NCBI RefSeq assembly: GCF_010728155.1
Contig: NZ_AP022605.1
Span: forward strand, 62,001-126,000
DNA from: Mycolicibacterium doricum
GTDB lineage: Bacteria > Actinomycetota > Actinomycetes > Mycobacteriales > Mycobacteriaceae
Length of the DNA: 64,000 nt
Reading direction: 5' to 3'
The notes beneath the pieces are model-generated. The model made no database searches, was not told the DNA's origin, and saw nothing but the letters and a program-made list of their open reading frames with translations. The position numbers and the translations under genes are program-made. Below are positions 17,294 through 26,299 of this stretch, in pieces (position 1 is the first letter of the stretch; each line of letters starts with the position of its first letter).

Positions 17294-18055
17294 TCAAGGC
17301 TGCAGCACCAGCACCTGATTGCTCACCACGAACTCCCGGAGACCGGGCACCGTGTTGGTCCACCATGCCCACCGCGGGTGGTAGCGGGGGAACGCGGCGA
17401 TCAGAGCGCCGGTGCTCTCCGCCCACTGGAGGCCGTCGTGCACGGACACCGCGAACAGTGACGAACCGTAGTCGTTCTTCGGCCGACGTCCGTGTCTGCG
17501 GGTGTACCGCTCGGCAGCCCGAGCGCCGCCGAGGTAGTGCGTCAACCCCATTTCGTGCCCACCGAAGGGGCCCAGCCAGACGGTGTACGACAGCACGGCG
17601 AGCCCGCCGGGCCGGGTGACGCGCAGCATCTCGTTGCCCAGCCGCCAGGGATGGCGGACGTGTTCGGCGACGTTGGAGGACAAGCAGACGTCGACGCAGC
17701 CATCAGCGAATGGCAACGACATGCCCGAAGCCCGCACGTACCGGCCCGGGTGTGCGGTGGCCGCCGGGCCCGCATGCATCTCGCGAGGGTCCGGTTCGAC
17801 GCCCACGTAGTCCATGCCGCGGCGGGTGAAGGCAGTGCCGAAGAAACCGGGTCCGCCGCCGACGTCGAGCACCGTACGGCGGCCCGGGGTCGTTGCGGTC
17901 GCTCCCTGCCACAGGTCGGCCACCATCGCGGCGGTGTCCTCGGCGAGCGCACCGTAGAATCGGGCCGGGTCGGACTGCTCGAAGCGGAATTCGCTGAGCA
18001 ACCGGACCGATCGCCACAGCGTCGCGTGTCGGGCGAACAGCTCGGTAGCGGACAC
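17294..18055 (-). CDS. SAM-dependent methyltransferase (Rv0224c-like)
   Basis: A 253-residue class I methyltransferase. Motif I is VLDVGGGPGFFGTAF, with the acidic strand-2 end in YVGVEPDP, and the post-motif SSNVAEHVRHPWRLG. GTG 18055 aligns with the ATG of the recalled M. tuberculosis protein; an in-frame ATG lies at 18067. The family lies beside glycosyltransferase and envelope genes in mycobacteria, and here it is divergent from such a glycosyltransferase, so a cell-envelope or glycan substrate is likely but untested. The highly conserved middle, TVWLGPFGGHEMGLTHYLGG, could form the acceptor site. Confidence 0.88.
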   Translation of the reverse strand: MSATELFARHATLWRSVRLLSEFRFEQSDPARFYGALAEDTAAMVADLWQGATATTPGRRTVLDVGGGPGFFGTAFTRRGMDYVGVEPDPREMHAGPAATAHPGRYVRASGMSLPFADGCVDVCLSSNVAEHVRHPWRLGNEMLRVTRPGGLAVLSYTVWLGPFGGHEMGLTHYLGGARAAERYTRRHGRRPKNDYGSSLFAVSVHDGLQWAESTGALIAAFPRYHPRWAWWTNTVPGLREFVVSNQVLVLQP

Positions 18056-18083
18056 GCGACCGACCATACGCAGCGGTTAGCGG

Positions 18084-18120
18084 TTAGGCTGTCCGACCGG
18101 TTCCCATTAGGCTGTCCGAC
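18084..18120. repeat. 14-bp direct repeat in the methyltransferase/glycosyltransferase divergent gap
   Basis: TTAGGCTGTCCGAC occurs at 18084-18097 and 18107-18120, offset 23 bp, the second ending just before the glycosyltransferase ATG at 18122. It may be a paired operator or a small duplication; a 7-bp GCGGTTAG-type repeat precedes it. Confidence 0.8.
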
Positions 18121-18121
18121 G

Positions 18122-19360
18122 ATGTGTCCCCGGCCGCCTGCGCCCCCGCTTCGTTCCGTCCTGCTCCTGTGCTGGCGGGACACCGGCCACCCACAGGGCG
18201 GCGGCAGTGAGATGTACCTCCAGCGCATCGGTGAGCAGCTGGCCGCCTCGGGTGTGCGGGTCACGCTGCGCACCGCCCGCTACGCCGCTGCCGCGCGGCA
18301 TGAGGAGCTCGACGGTGTGCACGTCAGCCGTGGCGGCGGCAGGTACTCGGTGTATCCGTGCGCGCTGTTGGTGATGGCACTGGCTCGTATCGGCTTCGGC
18401 CCGCTGCGTGGAGTGCGCCCCGACGTGGTGGTCGACACCCAGAACGGGGTGCCGTTCCTGGCCAGGCTAATCTTCGGCAGCCGCGTGGCAGTGCTGGTGC
18501 ACCACTGCCACCACGAGCAGTGGCCGGTCGCCGGCCCGGTGCTGAGTCGGCTGGGATGGTTCGTCGAATCGGTCGTGTCGCCCCGCGTGCACCGGCGGGC
18601 GCAGTATGTGACGGTGTCGCTGCCGTCCGCGCGCGACCTGACCGAACTCGGGGTCGACGGCGGGCGGATCGCCGTGGTGCGCAACGGGCTCGACGAGGCG
18701 CCGGCGTCGACGCTCACCGAGCCGCGTTCGGAGAGGCCGCGGATCGCGGTGCTGTCGCGGCTGGTACCGCACAAGCAGATCGAAGACGCGCTCGACGCGG
18801 TTGCGGCGCTGCGCCCGCATCTGCCGGATCTGCACCTCGACGTCCTCGGCGGCGGATGGTGGCAGCGCAAGCTCGTCGACCATGCCCGGCTGTCCGGGAT
18901 CTCCGATGCGGTCACTTTCCACGGGCATGTCGACGACCTCACCAAACACCAGGTGCTCCAACGGAGTTGGGTGCACGTGTTGCCGTCCCGCAAGGAAGGT
19001 TGGGGGCTCGCAGTGACCGAGGCGGCACAGCACGCGGTACCCACCATCGGTTACCGGTCGTCGGGCGGGCTGACCGATTCGATCGTCGACGGTGTGACGG
19101 GTCTGCTGGTGGACGATCGCGATGAACTCGTCGAGGCGCTGAAGCAGCTGCTCGGCGATCGCGTGCTGCGCGAGCAGCTCGGCGCGAAGGCCCAGGCGCG
19201 CAGCGTCGAATTCTCCTGGCGGCAGAGCGCTGCGGCGATGCGCGGCGTCTTCGATGCGATGCGCAGCGGCCGGTACGTCAGCGGGGTCGTCGAGCTTTCG
19301 CCTCGCTCGGGTAACGCCACTGCGGTGATCCGGCCCGAGAACCTCCGCAGCGTTACGTAA
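18122..19360 (+). CDS. GT4-family glycosyltransferase (Rv0225-like)
   Basis: A 412-residue GT-B fold glycosyltransferase using a nucleotide or similar activated sugar. The N-terminal nucleotide-free domain starts RSVLLLCWRDTGHPQGGGSE, with the GGG loop of GT4 enzymes. The donor domain contains AVLSRLVPHKQIEDAL and the EX7E-like motif SRKEGWGLAVTEAAQHAVPT. The tail after WRQSAAAMRG is poorly conserved. ATG 18122 gives the right N-terminus; the frame is open for 210 codons upstream but over an antisense gene. Context with membrane proteins, DUF3068 and an O-acyltransferase suggests an envelope glycolipid or glycan pathway. Its stop overlaps the convergent membrane gene through TTACGTAA. Confidence 0.9.
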   Translation: MCPRPPAPPLRSVLLLCWRDTGHPQGGGSEMYLQRIGEQLAASGVRVTLRTARYAAAARHEELDGVHVSRGGGRYSVYPCALLVMALARIGFGPLRGVRPDVVVDTQNGVPFLARLIFGSRVAVLVHHCHHEQWPVAGPVLSRLGWFVESVVSPRVHRRAQYVTVSLPSARDLTELGVDGGRIAVVRNGLDEAPASTLTEPRSERPRIAVLSRLVPHKQIEDALDAVAALRPHLPDLHLDVLGGGWWQRKLVDHARLSGISDAVTFHGHVDDLTKHQVLQRSWVHVLPSRKEGWGLAVTEAAQHAVPTIGYRSSGGLTDSIVDGVTGLLVDDRDELVEALKQLLGDRVLREQLGAKAQARSVEFSWRQSAAAMRGVFDAMRSGRYVSGVVELSPRSGNATAVIRPENLRSVT

Positions 19361-21014
19361 GTCGCGCGTCCACCCTGTTCCGCGAGCGCACGCCGAGCAC
19401 CCCTGCGGCCAACGATCCGAACAGCACGGCCAACCACGCGGCGTGCGCCCAGATCAGCAGGCCCCGGTCCGGCGATCCCGGCCGGTCGCCGCCGACCCGG
19501 TACACCGCGAGATCGTCATCGCGATACGCGACCGGCAGATCCAGCACCGAACCGCCGGATTCGACGACCACCCACCCCACCCCGGCATCGCTCAGCTCCG
19601 ACACCGGCGCCCCCCGCGTGACCAGGGCCTGCAGCTCCCGCGCGCGCACTCCCTCGCCGGGCACCGTCGTCCCGCCGATCACCAGATCACCTGTGCTGAG
19701 GACGTCGGCGCGCACCCAGCGCGGCAGCGGATCGAGCACCGGCGCCTCACCTGCCCAGTCGAACTGACGCATGCTGTCCGGCGGCAGCACCGCCACCGGG
19801 CGAGGATCGGCGTTGACCACCGCCGCGGCGGCCGCCCATCCCGGGGGATACTGCACGGCCCGCATCTGCCCGCCCACTCCGAACGCCAGATCCGGAAGCA
19901 CGGCGATCAATGCCGCGCAGCACACCGCGCCCAAAGCCACCGGAGGCACCCGCCGCACCGCCAGCACCGCACCCGCACCGGCGACGGCATAACCGGGCAG
20001 CGCCAGCGCCACCCACTTCTGCCCGTCCCGCAGCACACCCAATCCCGGCAGCGCCCTTACCGTGTGCTCGAGCGCCGCAAGCCCCGGCTCGGTGGCCATC
20101 ACCGCGGGAAGGACCACAGCGGTAGCGGCCAGGATCAGCAGAGGGAGGGCAGCAGCCTGCCGCCGCACCACCGCAACCCCGGCCAGCACCACCACGAGCA
20201 GCACGGCCGTCGCCACGGCAGCGAAAAGTGTCGTGCGCGAGGCCGGCACCGCGTCGGCGTTCCAGATGCCGCCGAGCCCGGCCAGGCTGCCCAAGGTCCC
20301 GAGACCCGGCTCCGCCCGCGCCGCGAACTCCGGCAGCCCCGCCGCCGGCGATACGGCCAGCGAACCCGACACCGCCGCGGCGAGCAGCCATGGCAGGGCA
20401 CACACCGCCGCCGCCCCGGCCGCCATTCCCAGCACAGGAACCCGACGGCGGCCCTCGCCCGGCACGCACACCGAAACCACCGCCACCAATGCGGCCAGCA
20501 GCAACCCGGTCGGGGTCAACCCGGCGAGGGCTGTCCAGAACGGCAGCGGCCACCAGCCGCCGGATCCGTCGCGCAGCCGCACCACCGCGGCCGCGACCCA
20601 GGGCAGGCAGCCGTATCCGACCAGCAGGCTCCAGTGACCCTGCAACAGGCGTTCGGCGACGTACGGATTCCACACCGCCACGGTGACCGCCACACACTGC
20701 CCGGCAACGCCTGCGTCCGGCACCACCGTCGCCGCCAATCGGGCCGCACCCCAGCCAGCCAGCCACAGACCCGTCACCAGCAGCGCCTTGACCGCCACAC
20801 CGCCGTCGAGCACGTGTGAGGCCAGGGCCAGCGCGAAGTCCTGCGGCAGCGCGCGCGGCGCGGTCTCCGAGAGGCCCAGCGCCGCATCGGACAGATATGA
20901 CCTCGGCGTCGACACCGCGTCGCGAAGGAGCAGATAACCAGGCGGCAGCAGCGGCGCGGTGACGATCAGCGACAGCGCCAGCGCGTAGACCGGCGGGAGA
21001 CAGCGGGAGATCAG
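19353..21014 (-). CDS. Polytopic membrane protein (Rv0226c-like), apparent CTG start
   Basis: About 553 residues with roughly ten hydrophobic segments, resembling GT-C type membrane glycosyltransferases in layout, plus a C-terminal periplasmic stretch. The first span, LPPVYALALSLIVTAPLLPP, is clearly coding-like, yet no ATG, GTG or TTG precedes it. CTG 21014 overlaps the upstream stop as CTGA, exactly like the ATGA and GTGA couplings elsewhere here, so CTG is proposed. The first ordinary start, GTG 20915, would delete the first span. The N-terminal loop containing RDAVSTPRSYLSDAALG could hold the active acidic residue. Function unknown; likely works with the DUF3068 protein and the glycosyltransferase. 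Confidence 0.82.
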   Translation of the reverse strand: MISRCLPPVYALALSLIVTAPLLPPGYLLLRDAVSTPRSYLSDAALGLSETAPRALPQDFALALASHVLDGGVAVKALLVTGLWLAGWGAARLAATVVPDAGVAGQCVAVTVAVWNPYVAERLLQGHWSLLVGYGCLPWVAAAVVRLRDGSGGWWPLPFWTALAGLTPTGLLLAALVAVVSVCVPGEGRRRVPVLGMAAGAAAVCALPWLLAAAVSGSLAVSPAAGLPEFAARAEPGLGTLGSLAGLGGIWNADAVPASRTTLFAAVATAVLLVVVLAGVAVVRRQAAALPLLILAATAVVLPAVMATEPGLAALEHTVRALPGLGVLRDGQKWVALALPGYAVAGAGAVLAVRRVPPVALGAVCCAALIAVLPDLAFGVGGQMRAVQYPPGWAAAAAVVNADPRPVAVLPPDSMRQFDWAGEAPVLDPLPRWVRADVLSTGDLVIGGTTVPGEGVRARELQALVTRGAPVSELSDAGVGWVVVESGGSVLDLPVAYRDDDLAVYRVGGDRPGSPDRGLLIWAHAAWLAVLFGSLAAGVLGVRSRNRVDARLT

Positions 21015-22213
21015 ACCGGTCTGTCGGGCGGTAGATCGGTCGGTCGCTGGGCCGGCAGCTTCTCGGTCTTGGCTTCGGCGCCCGGCACCGGTTCACCGGC
21101 GTCGTCGCGCTGGAAGAATCCGTGGTCGGCCTCGTCGAGACCGGGATCGATCAGTGCCGACTCCGCGCGCAGGCTGAACGATCCGAGCAGGGCGCCGCCC
21201 ACGAGCAACACCAGACCGACCGCGGTGAACGTGATCGGCAGGATGCGGCCCCACAGCGCGACGCGATCGCGTTCACTGCGGGCGCTGGCCACCTGCGACT
21301 CGACCGACTCCTCGTTCGTCGTGACCGTGTAGTCCGCGAACGTCACCTCTGGCCGGAGCGCGTCCCGGGCGTAGTAGTGGTACGCGTGCTCGTCCGACTT
21401 GACGATCGTGCCGGACACCGGGTCCACCCACAGGGTGCGCTCGGCGGCGTAGTAGCGCCCCATCGTGATCGGCTCTTCGGGGTCGCCCTCCACACCCCAC
21501 AGGGCGGCGCGGGCGGTGACCTGCGCATCGGCGTCGTCTTCGTACAGCGAGGCATACTTCACCGGTTCGACGAGCTTGCCCTCGGAGTCGTAGCCGACGT
21601 TCTGGCTGAACTTGAAGGTGGTCAGCCCGTTGACGTCGTCTTCGCCGTCGTAGTTGGCGTCGTAGGCCTTCTGGGCGATCGGGTCGAACAGCGGGTAGGT
21701 CTTCTTCTCGGTGTCGAACGGGAACCGGTAGGTCAGTCCGTCGTGCGGAAGTGCGATGTTCGTCGGCGGCTGGTCGTCCTCGATGGCCCGCGGCTTCTGC
21801 ACCGCGCCACCGGGGTTGCTCTCGCTCGACACCGCCATCGCCGACGACCGGTCCATGGTCACGGTGTCGACCATCGCGAGCAGCAGACCGTTGTCCTGCT
21901 GCTTGTCGGTGCGCCGTAGCGTACTGCCGACCTGCAGGGTGACCACGTCGGCGTTCGACGGTGACTCCACGGTGATCTGCTGCTGGAAGGCCACCGGGAC
22001 GTCACGGTCGACGATGAAACGCTCTCCCAGCAGCGAGGCGGGATCGAACGCTGTGCCGGTTCCGTCGCTGACCAACGTGGTGTCGATGTCAAGGGGGACC
22101 TTCGAGATCTTGCCCTTGGTATAGGTGGACAGCAACAGTGCGGCGATGAGTAAGGCAGCGCCCAACCCCATGAGTCCGCACGCCGCGATCCGCAACGCCA
22201 CTGCGCGGTTCAA
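21011..22213 (-). CDS. DUF3068 (PorA-family) membrane protein
   Basis: A 400-residue protein anchored by an N-terminal span (IAACGLMGLGAALLIAALLL) and a second near residue 330 (ILPITFTAVGLVLLVGGALLG), leaving about 290 residues outside the membrane. Recurrent family motifs include YRFPFDTEKKTYPLFDP and the ARAALWGVEGDPEEPITMGRYYAAERTLWVDP region. The family name comes from corynebacterial porin-associated proteins; its real activity is not established. It is the first gene of a CTGA-coupled pair with the downstream membrane protein. The region upstream to the acyltransferase is a 127-bp divergent gap. Confidence 0.88.
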   Translation of the reverse strand: MNRAVALRIAACGLMGLGAALLIAALLLSTYTKGKISKVPLDIDTTLVSDGTGTAFDPASLLGERFIVDRDVPVAFQQQITVESPSNADVVTLQVGSTLRRTDKQQDNGLLLAMVDTVTMDRSSAMAVSSESNPGGAVQKPRAIEDDQPPTNIALPHDGLTYRFPFDTEKKTYPLFDPIAQKAYDANYDGEDDVNGLTTFKFSQNVGYDSEGKLVEPVKYASLYEDDADAQVTARAALWGVEGDPEEPITMGRYYAAERTLWVDPVSGTIVKSDEHAYHYYARDALRPEVTFADYTVTTNEESVESQVASARSERDRVALWGRILPITFTAVGLVLLVGGALLGSFSLRAESALIDPGLDEADHGFFQRDDAGEPVPGAEAKTEKLPAQRPTDLPPDRPV

Positions 22214-22340
22214 ACCGTGCCTCCTTCGGCTCGGGCCGGCAAAACCCGTCTGACCCTAACAGCAGACATTAAGGCGGGAACTTACTACGAGACCCTCGGT
22301 CCCGCCCTGACCTCCTTGCCGCGCTGGCACACTGGTCGCC

Positions 22341-23537
22341 GTGACGAGCAGCCAGCAGATCTGCGGGACGCGTTCGTTCCTGCCCGCAGTCGAAGGGATG
22401 CGCGCCTGCGCGGCCATCGGCGTCGTCGTCACCCACGTCGCGTTTCAGACCGGGCACACCAGCGGCGCCGACGGCCGATTCTTCGGCCGGTTCGACCTCG
22501 CCGTCGCGGTGTTCTTCGCGCTGTCGGGCTTCCTGCTGTGGCGCGGCCACGCCGCCGCGGCGCGCGGACTGCGGGCCACCCCGCCGACTGCTCACTACCT
22601 GCGCTCGCGCATCGTGCGGATCATGCCCGGCTACCTGGTCGCGGTGGTGATCATCCTGACGCTGTTCCCCGACACCGAACCGGACCTCACTGTGTGGCTG
22701 GCCAACCTCAGCCTCACGCAGATCTACGTCCCGCTCACCCTCAGCGCGGGGCTGACCCAGATGTGGAGCCTGTCGGTCGAGGTCAGTTTCTATCTGGTGC
22801 TGCCGCTGCTGGCGCTGCTGGCGCGACGAGTCACTGTCCGGGCGCGTATCCCGGTCATCGTCGCCGTCGCGGTGGCGAGCTTGTTCTGGGTCTACATTCC
22901 GTCGGATCCCGACTCCGGACACAACCTGTGGAACTGGCCGCCGGCCTTCTTCTCGTGGTTCGCCGCCGGCATGGTCCTCGCGGAGCTGGCCGTCAAGCCG
23001 GTCGGGTGGGCCCACCGGTTGGCGCGCCGGCGCGTGCTGACGGCGCTGATCGCGGTGGCTGCCTTCACGGTCGCCGCCTCGCCGTTGGCCGGCCGGGAAG
23101 GTCTGCAGCCGGGCACCATCGGCCAGGTCATCCTGAAGACGGCGATGGGCGCGGTGGTGGCCGGGGCACTGCTGGCGCCACTGGTGCTCGACCGGCCGGA
23201 CACCGGGCACCGCATCCTGGGCAGCCGGGTGATGGTGGCGCTCGGCCGCTGGTCCTACGGGCTGTTCGTCTGGCATCTCGCCGCGCTGGCGATGGTCTTC
23301 CCCATGGTCGGGGAATTCGCGTTCAACGGGCAGATGCCGCTGGTGTTGGCGCTCACCCTGCTGTTCGGCTTCGCGCTCGCCGCGGTGAGCTACGCGCTGG
23401 TCGAAAGCCCGGCCCGCGAAGCATTGCGGCGCTGGGAGTTCCGCCGCGCCACTCGGGCGCACAAGGTCACTCGGGCGCATAAGGTGCCGCCGCTGGACAG
23501 TGCGGTCAGCGACTTGCCCGAGCCGATCACGCGATGA
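22341..23537 (+). CDS. Acyltransferase 3 family membrane protein (OafA-like)
   Basis: A 398-residue integral membrane O-acyltransferase. The N-terminal signature FLPAVEGMRACAAIGVVVTHV has the R-x(n)-H arrangement of the acyltransferase-3 family. FALSGFLLWRGH, the FLSGFL-type motif, and the YLRSRIVRIMPGYL basic loop follow; ten or so spans are visible. Such enzymes move acyl groups onto sugars or lipids at the cell envelope. GTG 22341 gives a length like Rv0228 (about 407). The C-terminus carries a duplicated TRAHKV hexapeptide from an 18-bp tandem repeat. It is divergent from DUF3068. Confidence 0.9.
   Translation: MTSSQQICGTRSFLPAVEGMRACAAIGVVVTHVAFQTGHTSGADGRFFGRFDLAVAVFFALSGFLLWRGHAAAARGLRATPPTAHYLRSRIVRIMPGYLVAVVIILTLFPDTEPDLTVWLANLSLTQIYVPLTLSAGLTQMWSLSVEVSFYLVLPLLALLARRVTVRARIPVIVAVAVASLFWVYIPSDPDSGHNLWNWPPAFFSWFAAGMVLAELAVKPVGWAHRLARRRVLTALIAVAAFTVAASPLAGREGLQPGTIGQVILKTAMGAVVAGALLAPLVLDRPDTGHRILGSRVMVALGRWSYGLFVWHLAALAMVFPMVGEFAFNGQMPLVLALTLLFGFALAAVSYALVESPAREALRRWEFRRATRAHKVTRAHKVPPLDSAVSDLPEPITR
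23450..23485. repeat. 18-bp tandem duplication at the acyltransferase C-terminus
   Basis: Copies at 23450-23467 and 23468-23485 differ at one base. They encode TRAHKV twice and are in frame, lying about 17 codons before the stop. Confidence 0.9.
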
Positions 23538-23600
23538 CGTCGGCGCGCACGGCGGAGACCTGCGAACCGCGTTGCGGCCGCGGACATGCCGTCGACCAAC

Positions 23601-24578
23601 TCAGTACCCGCCCGAGTGCTCGAAGACGCGCCGCGGATTGTCGACGAGCATGGTGGTGAGCTGTGCCTCGGTGACCCCGCGGGCACGTAGCGCCGGCAGT
23701 ACGTCGTTGTGGATGTGCAGATAGTGCCAGTTCGGCATGACCGCGGGAACCGTCTCCTCCGGCAGCGCGTCGAAGTAGCAGGACGCGTCGTGGGACAGCA
23801 CCATCTGATCGGCGTGGCCGCGCTCGCACAGCGCTGCCACGGTCGCGACCCGGTCCTCGAATCCGAGGAACGCGTCGACACCGAAGCGGTCCATGCCGAT
23901 GTAGGAACCCGCGTCCATCAGCTCTGTGAGGTAGTCGACGTCGGTGGTGTCGCCGGAGTGCCCGATCACCACCCGCGACAGGTCGACGCCCTCCTCGGCG
24001 AAGATGCGCTGCTGTTCCAGCCCGCGGCGGGTGGCGGCGTGGGTGTGGGTGGAGATGGGCGCCCCGGTCTGGCGGTGGGCCTGCGCGACCGCACGCAGCA
24101 CCCGCTCCACACCGGGGGTGACGCCGGGTTCGTCCGTGGCGCACTTGAGGATCGCGGCTTTCACGCCGGTGTCGGCGATACCCTGCTCGATGTCGCGGAC
24201 GAACATGTCGACCATCACCTCGGGGCCTCCCAGCAGGGTGCCCGGCCCCGTGTAGTGGAAGAAGAACGGCACGTCGTTGTAGGTGTACAGACCGGTCGCC
24301 ACGACGATGTTGAGGTCGGTGGCCGTCGCGATGCGGGCGATGCGGGGGATGTAGCGACCGAGCCCCACCACCGTGAGGTCGACGATCGTGTCGACCCCGC
24401 GTGACTTCAGTTCGTCGAGCCGGGCGATCGCATCCGCCTCGCGCTCGGCCTCGTCACCCCACGCCTCCGGATAGTTGAGCAGGATCTCCGTGGTCATGAT
24501 GAACACGTGCTCATGCATGAGCGTGACACCGAGGTCGCCGGTATCGATGGCTCCCGCTGCGGTATTCAACTGTGGCAC
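23601..24578 (-). CDS. php: Phosphotriesterase-like lactonase/hydrolase
   Basis: A 325-residue binuclear-metal amidohydrolase-superfamily enzyme. Metal ligands are visible: HEH at residues 22-24 (TLMHEHVF), the carbamylated Lys in ILKCATDE, His in APISTHTHA, His in VVIGHSGD and Asp in LSHDAS. Family members hydrolyse lactones and, weakly, organophosphate triesters; most mycobacterial ones favour acyl-homoserine or oxo-lactones. GTG 24578 starts the frame; the N-terminus MPQLNTAAGAIDTGDLGVTL is typical. It is divergent from an MFS exporter across 119 bp, suggesting but not proving shared control. Confidence 0.93.
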   Translation of the reverse strand: MPQLNTAAGAIDTGDLGVTLMHEHVFIMTTEILLNYPEAWGDEAEREADAIARLDELKSRGVDTIVDLTVVGLGRYIPRIARIATATDLNIVVATGLYTYNDVPFFFHYTGPGTLLGGPEVMVDMFVRDIEQGIADTGVKAAILKCATDEPGVTPGVERVLRAVAQAHRQTGAPISTHTHAATRRGLEQQRIFAEEGVDLSRVVIGHSGDTTDVDYLTELMDAGSYIGMDRFGVDAFLGFEDRVATVAALCERGHADQMVLSHDASCYFDALPEETVPAVMPNWHYLHIHNDVLPALRARGVTEAQLTTMLVDNPRRVFEHSGGY

Positions 24579-24697
24579 AAGCGCGATGCTAGTGCTGCGG
24601 TCGACGGGGTGTCGGCGTTTGACGGGATCGCCGAGATGCGGTTTCTTATCGGTCGCCGCGGTGGGTACCCGGTACCGACCTCAGGGAGGAACGCCAC

Positions 24698-26299
24698 ATG
24701 GCCACACCGCAACCGCCACCGGCGGTGTCCTCGTGGGCGCCGCTGAGGTCTCCGATCTACCGGGCGCTGTGGATCGCACAGTCCATCTCGAACCTCGGCA
24801 CGTGGATGCAGACCGTGGGCGCGCAGTGGATGCTGGTCGGAGATCCCGGTGCCGCGGTGCTGGTCCCACTCGTGCAGACGGCGACGACCCTGCCCGTCAT
24901 GCTGCTCGCGTTGCCGTCCGGGGTGATCGCCGATCTGGTCGACCGGCGCAGGTTGCTGATCGCCACCCAGGGCGCGATGGCATCCGGGGTGGCCACGCTG
25001 GCGCTGCTGAGCGGGTTCGGGCTCGCGACGCCCACGGTGCTGCTGCTCCTGCTGTTCGTGATCGGCTGCGGTCAGGCGCTGACGGCCCCCGCCTGGCAGG
25101 CCATTCAGCCCGAACTCGTCCCGCGCGAACAGATCCCGGCCGCGGCGGCGCTGACAAGCATGAGCATGAACGGTGCCAGGGCGATCGGCCCTGCGATCGC
25201 GGGCGTCCTGGTGTCGGCGTCGGGGCCCACGACGGTGTTCGCGCTCAACGCCGTCTCGTTCATCGGGATCGTGACGGTGCTGCTCGCGTGGCGGCGGCCG
25301 CCCACCGAATCGATGATGCCCGTCGAGCGACCATTGTCGGCGCTGAGCGCCGGCGGGCGGTTCATCCGCAGCTCACCGGTGATCCGGCGGATCCTGCTGC
25401 GGTCGGTGCTGTTCATCGCGCCGGCCAGCGCGCTGTGGGGTCTGCTGGCGGTGATCGCCGCGAATCAGCTGAACCTGTCGTCGTCGGGGTACGGGGTGTT
25501 GCTCGGCGCGCTGGGTGTCGGGGCGGTGGTCGGGGCGGTGGTGCTTTCCCGGCTGCAGAAGGCCTTCGGGTTCAACCAGCTGCTGGCCGTGGCGGCCGTC
25601 GGATTCGCCGTCGCGACGGCGGTGCTGGCCACGGTTCACGTACTCGCCGTGGTGCTGGGTGCGCTGGTGCTCGGCGGCGTGTCGTGGCTGTTGACGTTGT
25701 CGACGTGCAACGCGTCGATGCAGCTGAGTCTCCCTGCCTGGGTGCGCGCACGTGGACTGTCGGTCTACCAGCTGGTCTTCATGGGGGGGCAGGCCATCGG
25801 CTCGCTCGGGTGGGGGTTGGTGGCGGGCGCCACCAGCGTTGTGACCGCGTTGCTGATCAGCGCAGCGCTGCTGGTCGGATGCGCCGCCTCGGTGCTGTGG
25901 TGGCCGCTGCACGCAGGCACCGGGACCCTCGACGTCACGCCGTCGGCGCACTGGGGGGAACCGGCGCTACTCTTCGAACCCGACCCGCGGGACGGACCCG
26001 TCGTGGTGCTGCAGTCCTATCTGGTGGCGCCCGAGGACGAGGCCGGGTTTCTTGGCTTGATGAAACGTGTGCGGCGGTCGCGGCAGCGGACCGGGGCGAT
26101 GCAGTGGGGGATCTTCCGCAGCGGTGAGTCCGCGGACACCTTCGTCGAGCTTTTCGTCGTGCGCAGCTGGGACGAACACCTGCGCCAGCATCTGGTCCGG
26201 CAGACCGGCCTGGACTACGCGCTCGAGCAGGAAATCTCGCGGTTCGTCCACGGCGAGTCGACGTTGCGGCACTTCATCGCCGTGAGGACCGAGCGCTGA
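24698..26299 (+). CDS. MFS exporter with C-terminal ABM-like domain
   Basis: A 533-residue protein. Residues 1-410 form a major-facilitator transporter of the MFS_3 / enterobactin-exporter type: about 11 spans, with GVIADLVDRRRLL as the loop 2-3 signature. The last 115 residues, beginning LLFEPDPRDGPVVVLQSYLV, look like a soluble alpha/beta-barrel monooxygenase-type domain (SRQRTGAMQWGIFRSGESADTFVELFVV). That fusion is common in bacteria but the tail's role is unknown. ATG 24698 is preceded by AGGGAGG. Substrate unknown. The 3' end overlaps the convergent aftD by 26 bp. Confidence 0.9.
   Translation: MATPQPPPAVSSWAPLRSPIYRALWIAQSISNLGTWMQTVGAQWMLVGDPGAAVLVPLVQTATTLPVMLLALPSGVIADLVDRRRLLIATQGAMASGVATLALLSGFGLATPTVLLLLLFVIGCGQALTAPAWQAIQPELVPREQIPAAAALTSMSMNGARAIGPAIAGVLVSASGPTTVFALNAVSFIGIVTVLLAWRRPPTESMMPVERPLSALSAGGRFIRSSPVIRRILLRSVLFIAPASALWGLLAVIAANQLNLSSSGYGVLLGALGVGAVVGAVVLSRLQKAFGFNQLLAVAAVGFAVATAVLATVHVLAVVLGALVLGGVSWLLTLSTCNASMQLSLPAWVRARGLSVYQLVFMGGQAIGSLGWGLVAGATSVVTALLISAALLVGCAASVLWWPLHAGTGTLDVTPSAHWGEPALLFEPDPRDGPVVVLQSYLVAPEDEAGFLGLMKRVRRSRQRTGAMQWGIFRSGESADTFVELFVVRSWDEHLRQHLVRQTGLDYALEQEISRFVHGESTLRHFIAVRTER

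Noticed and set aside
19443..20819. 458-residue plus-strand frame rich in Arg, Gln and His
   Set aside because: Shadow of the polytopic membrane gene on the other strand.
22217..23482. 421-residue plus-strand frame over the acyltransferase
   Set aside because: Wrong frame; the acyltransferase frame has the family motifs.
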